This document shows, piece by piece, positions 61,875 through 64,000 of a stretch of DNA of 64,000 nt. Made by a program: the position numbers and the translations under genes. The DNA lies in the NCBI RefSeq assembly GCF_009720385.1, contig NZ_ML769305.1:80208-144207 (forward strand), in the 5' to 3' direction. The stretch comes from Catellatospora vulcania. GTDB lineage: Bacteria > Actinomycetota > Actinomycetes > Mycobacteriales > Micromonosporaceae. Under the pieces are notes generated by a model. It was not told the DNA's origin and ran no database searches. It worked only from the letters and a program-made list of their open reading frames with translations. Numbering within the stretch: position 1 is the first letter of the stretch; every line of letters begins with the position of its first letter.

Positions 61875-62894
61875 GTGAACTTCGACTTCACCGCCGAAGC
61901 CCCGAAGTTGATGATGCTGCTGTACGGCGTCATCGCCTTCGCCGCTGTGGTGGGCCTGTTGCTGCTGGTGCTGGACGTGCTGCCGGCACGCAAGGACCGG
62001 TGGATCGCGCTGGGGCTGCTCGCGCCGGCCGGTCTGCTGCTGGTGGTGGGCCTGATCGTGCCGGCCGTCCGCACGATGGTCCTGGCCTTCATGAACGCCG
62101 ACTCCAGCGAGTTCGTGGGCCTGGAGAACTTCCGCTGGATCTTCACCGACAAGAACTCCGGCATGCTGCCCGATTTCAGCGGCGACACCGTGCAGTACGG
62201 CGTACTACTGAGCACCCTGCTCTGGGTGCTGCTGGTGCCCACCGCCTCCACCGCCGTCGGCCTGGTCTACGCCGTGATGGTGGACCGCTCCCGGTTCGAG
62301 TCGTTCGCCAAGTCGCTGGTCTTCATGCCGATGGCCATCTCGTTCGTCGGCGCGGGCATCATCTGGAAGTTCGTCTACGAGTACCGCCAGGAGGGCGCCG
62401 ACCAGATCGGCCTGCTGAACCAGCTGATCGTCTGGCTCGGGGGCACGCCGCAGCAGTGGCTGCTGGACGGCCCGTGGAACACGCTGTACCTGATCGTGGT
62501 GCTGGTCTGGATCCAGGCGGGCTTCGCCATGGTGGTGCTCTCCGCGGCGATCAAGGCGATCCCCGCCGACATCGTCGAGGCCGCCCGCATCGACGGCGTG
62601 ACGGCATGGCAGATGTTCTGGCGCGTAACCATCCCGAGCATCCGCCCGGCCCTGGTCGTCGTGCTGGTCACCATCTCCATCGGCACCCTGAAGGTCTTCG
62701 ACATCGTGCGCACCATGACCGGCGGCCAGTTCGGCACCAGCGTGGTGGCCAACGAGATGTACACGTACTCGTTCCGGGCCGACGAGAAGGGCAAGGGCGC
62801 CGCGCTGGCGGTGCTGCTGTTCCTGTTCGTCATCCCCATCGTGATTTACCAGGTCCGGCTGATGCGCCGCCGCCGGCTGGAGGGAGCCCGATGA
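61875..62894 (+). CDS. Sugar ABC transporter permease 1
   Basis: 339 residues, GTG start with CGAGGAGA upstream. Eight hydrophobic segments: two extra N-terminal helices before the usual six. The EAA coupling motif is EAARIDGVTAWQMFWRVTIP. This MalF-like subunit with extra N-terminal helices fits the AglF group. Confidence 0.9.
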   Translation: MNFDFTAEAPKLMMLLYGVIAFAAVVGLLLLVLDVLPARKDRWIALGLLAPAGLLLVVGLIVPAVRTMVLAFMNADSSEFVGLENFRWIFTDKNSGMLPDFSGDTVQYGVLLSTLLWVLLVPTASTAVGLVYAVMVDRSRFESFAKSLVFMPMAISFVGAGIIWKFVYEYRQEGADQIGLLNQLIVWLGGTPQQWLLDGPWNTLYLIVVLVWIQAGFAMVVLSAAIKAIPADIVEAARIDGVTAWQMFWRVTIPSIRPALVVVLVTISIGTLKVFDIVRTMTGGQFGTSVVANEMYTYSFRADEKGKGAALAVLLFLFVIPIVIYQVRLMRRRRLEGAR

Positions 62895-63850
62895 GCACAG
62901 GCACTGAGACCATCGTCGCTGCACCCGATGCGGAGGTGCCGCCCACCGTGGGCGGGCGGGTGCGCAAGAAGCTGACCAGCCGCACCGCGAGCGCCGTCTC
63001 GCTGGTCATCGCACTGCTGTGGACCGTGCCCACGCTCGGTGTGCTGATCTCGTCGATCCGGCCGGAGGACGAGATCAAGTCCAACGGCTGGTGGAACTTC
63101 TTCTCCCACCCGCAGTTCACCCTGGAGAACTACGAGCAGGTGCTGTTCGGGTCGCGCTCCGCCTCGGGCGGGCTGGCCGGCTACTTCATCAACTCGCTGG
63201 TCATCACGATCCCGTCGGTGCTGTTCCCGCTGGCCTTCTGCGCGCTGGCCGCGTACGCGCTGGCGTGGACCCGCTTCCGGGGCCGCGACTGGGTCTACAT
63301 CGGCATCTTCGCGCTGCAGATCGTTCCGCTGCAGATGGCGCTGATCCCGCTGCTGTCGTTCTTCAACTACGGCGTCTCGCTGGGCGGGGTGCAGCTGCTG
63401 CCCGCCTGGGACCTGGACGGCCCGGCGAAGTTCATCACGGTCTGGTTCGCGCACACCTGCTTCGCCCTGCCGCTGGGCATCTTCCTGCTGCACAACTTCA
63501 TGGCGGAGCTGCCCGGCGACCTGGTCGAGGCGGCCCGGGTGGACGGCGCGAGCCACGCCAAGATCTTCCGCTCGGTCATCCTCCCGCTGATCGTGCCGGC
63601 GCTGGCGTCCTTCGCCATCTTCCAGTTCCTCTGGGTCTGGAACGACCTGCTGGTGGCCCTGATCTTCGCGGGCGGCCCGAAGAACGCCCCACTCACGGTG
63701 CGCCTGGCCGAACTGGCCGGAAACCGCGGCAACGAGTGGCAACGCCTCACCGCGGCCGCGTTTGTCTCGATCATCGTGCCGTTGACGGTGTTCCTGTCCC
63801 TGCAGCGCTACTTCGTCCGCGGCCTGCTCGCCGGCAGCGTCAAGGGCTGA
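62891..63850 (+). CDS. Sugar ABC transporter permease 2
   Basis: 319 residues. MalG-like subunit with six main helices and EAA motif EAARVDGASHAKIFRSVILP. The start ATG overlaps the stop of permease 1 by four bases (ATGA). A family D inverted repeat follows and ends the operon. Confidence 0.9.
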   Translation: MSTGTETIVAAPDAEVPPTVGGRVRKKLTSRTASAVSLVIALLWTVPTLGVLISSIRPEDEIKSNGWWNFFSHPQFTLENYEQVLFGSRSASGGLAGYFINSLVITIPSVLFPLAFCALAAYALAWTRFRGRDWVYIGIFALQIVPLQMALIPLLSFFNYGVSLGGVQLLPAWDLDGPAKFITVWFAHTCFALPLGIFLLHNFMAELPGDLVEAARVDGASHAKIFRSVILPLIVPALASFAIFQFLWVWNDLLVALIFAGGPKNAPLTVRLAELAGNRGNEWQRLTAAAFVSIIVPLTVFLSLQRYFVRGLLAGSVKG

Positions 63851-63860
63851 CCAAGCCGAA

Positions 63861-63906
63861 GGAAGGGCGCCTTCTCATCGCTGTGCGATGCAGAAGGCGC
63901 CCTTCC
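63861..63906. repeat. Inverted repeat, family D, at a convergent junction
   Basis: Perfect 15-base arms, GGAAGGGCGCCTTCT at 63861-63875 and its complement at 63892-63906, extended inside by CATCG/CGATG. It lies between permease 2 and the convergent SDR gene. Confidence 0.8.
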
Positions 63907-63918
63907 TCACGTCTGTGC

Positions 63919-64000
63919 CTAGCGGCCGAGCACCGAGCCGCCGTTGACGTTGATGATCTGGCCGGTCACGTAGCCGCCGGACGCCCCCGCCAGCCAGCAC
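63919..64000 (-). CDS. Short-chain dehydrogenase, C-terminal end only (runs off the window)
   Basis: The last 27 codons are present, reading WLAGASGGYVTGQIINVNGG and ending SVLGR with a TAG stop. This is the usual C-terminus of SDR enzymes of the 3-oxoacyl-ACP reductase (FabG-like) group. The 5' part lies beyond base 64000. Confidence 0.75.
   Translation of the reverse strand, partial: CWLAGASGGYVTGQIINVNGGSVLGR

Overview
The window is very GC-rich, its genes end and start almost back to back, GTG and TTG starts are common, and many starts appear leaderless. The gene order (aspS, hisS, glyoxalase-II-like hydrolase, cyclophilins, rel, apt, secF-secD-yajC, ruvB-ruvA-ruvC, yebC, pdxT, pdxS, pimA, acyltransferase, pgsA, HIT protein, thrS) is the conserved chromosomal block found at about Rv2572c-Rv2614c in Mycobacterium tuberculosis. 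This is therefore a core chromosomal segment of an actinobacterium. Gene style and repeat sequences suggest Micromonosporaceae (Micromonospora, Actinoplanes or Catellatospora-like); that family assignment is inference. I saw no tRNA, rRNA, CRISPR array, insertion sequence, prophage or integrase.

Layout. 1-6.5 kb: M50 peptidase, epimerase, aspS, a secreted protein of unknown function and a divergent two-component system. 6.5-18.6 kb: GH3 glycosidase, hisS, metallo-hydrolase, three tandem membrane-anchored cyclophilins, a redox-type HxlR regulator with its oxidoreductase, the (p)ppGpp enzyme Rel and apt. 18.7-24.5 kb: SecDF-YajC and RuvABC. 24.7-31 kb: 3-hydroxybutyrate dehydrogenase with a GAF/PucR-like regulator, a lipoprotein hydrolase, and an MFS pump with its TetR regulator and a doubled operator. 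31-36 kb: a complete branched-chain amino-acid-type (Liv) ABC operon. 36-45.5 kb: VOC protein, pterin dehydratase, YebC, PdxT and PdxS, a PLP enzyme with a divergent Lrp regulator, and the phosphatidylinositol mannoside genes (pgsA, acyltransferase, pimA). 45.6-58.8 kb: EF-G-like GTPase, polysaccharide deacetylase, VOC, HIT, GNAT, thrS, a cyclopropane-synthase-like methyltransferase, a LacI-sensor/GGDEF/EAL protein, a membrane-anchored MazF-like protein and an adenosine/aminodeoxyfutalosine deaminase. 58.8-64 kb: Tam methyltransferase, cold-shock protein, a sugar ABC transporter (binding protein plus two permeases) and the end of an SDR gene.

Three signals go beyond standard annotation. (1) A family of 22-24-codon mini-cistrons sits between operon genes (ruvA/ruvB; two in tandem between pgsA and the acyltransferase; thrS/GNAT). 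Each overlaps both neighbours by exactly four bases (RTGA), has conserved ends (about SERSER... and DERSEEK) and places a Shine-Dalgarno sequence before the downstream start. (2) Five families of dispersed inverted repeats: eight of the nine convergent gene junctions in the window carry a member, and the two transporter operons carry a hairpin between the binding-protein gene and the permease genes. (3) At least nine genes have a TANNNT -10 box 6-7 nt before the start codon, which is the layout of leaderless transcription.
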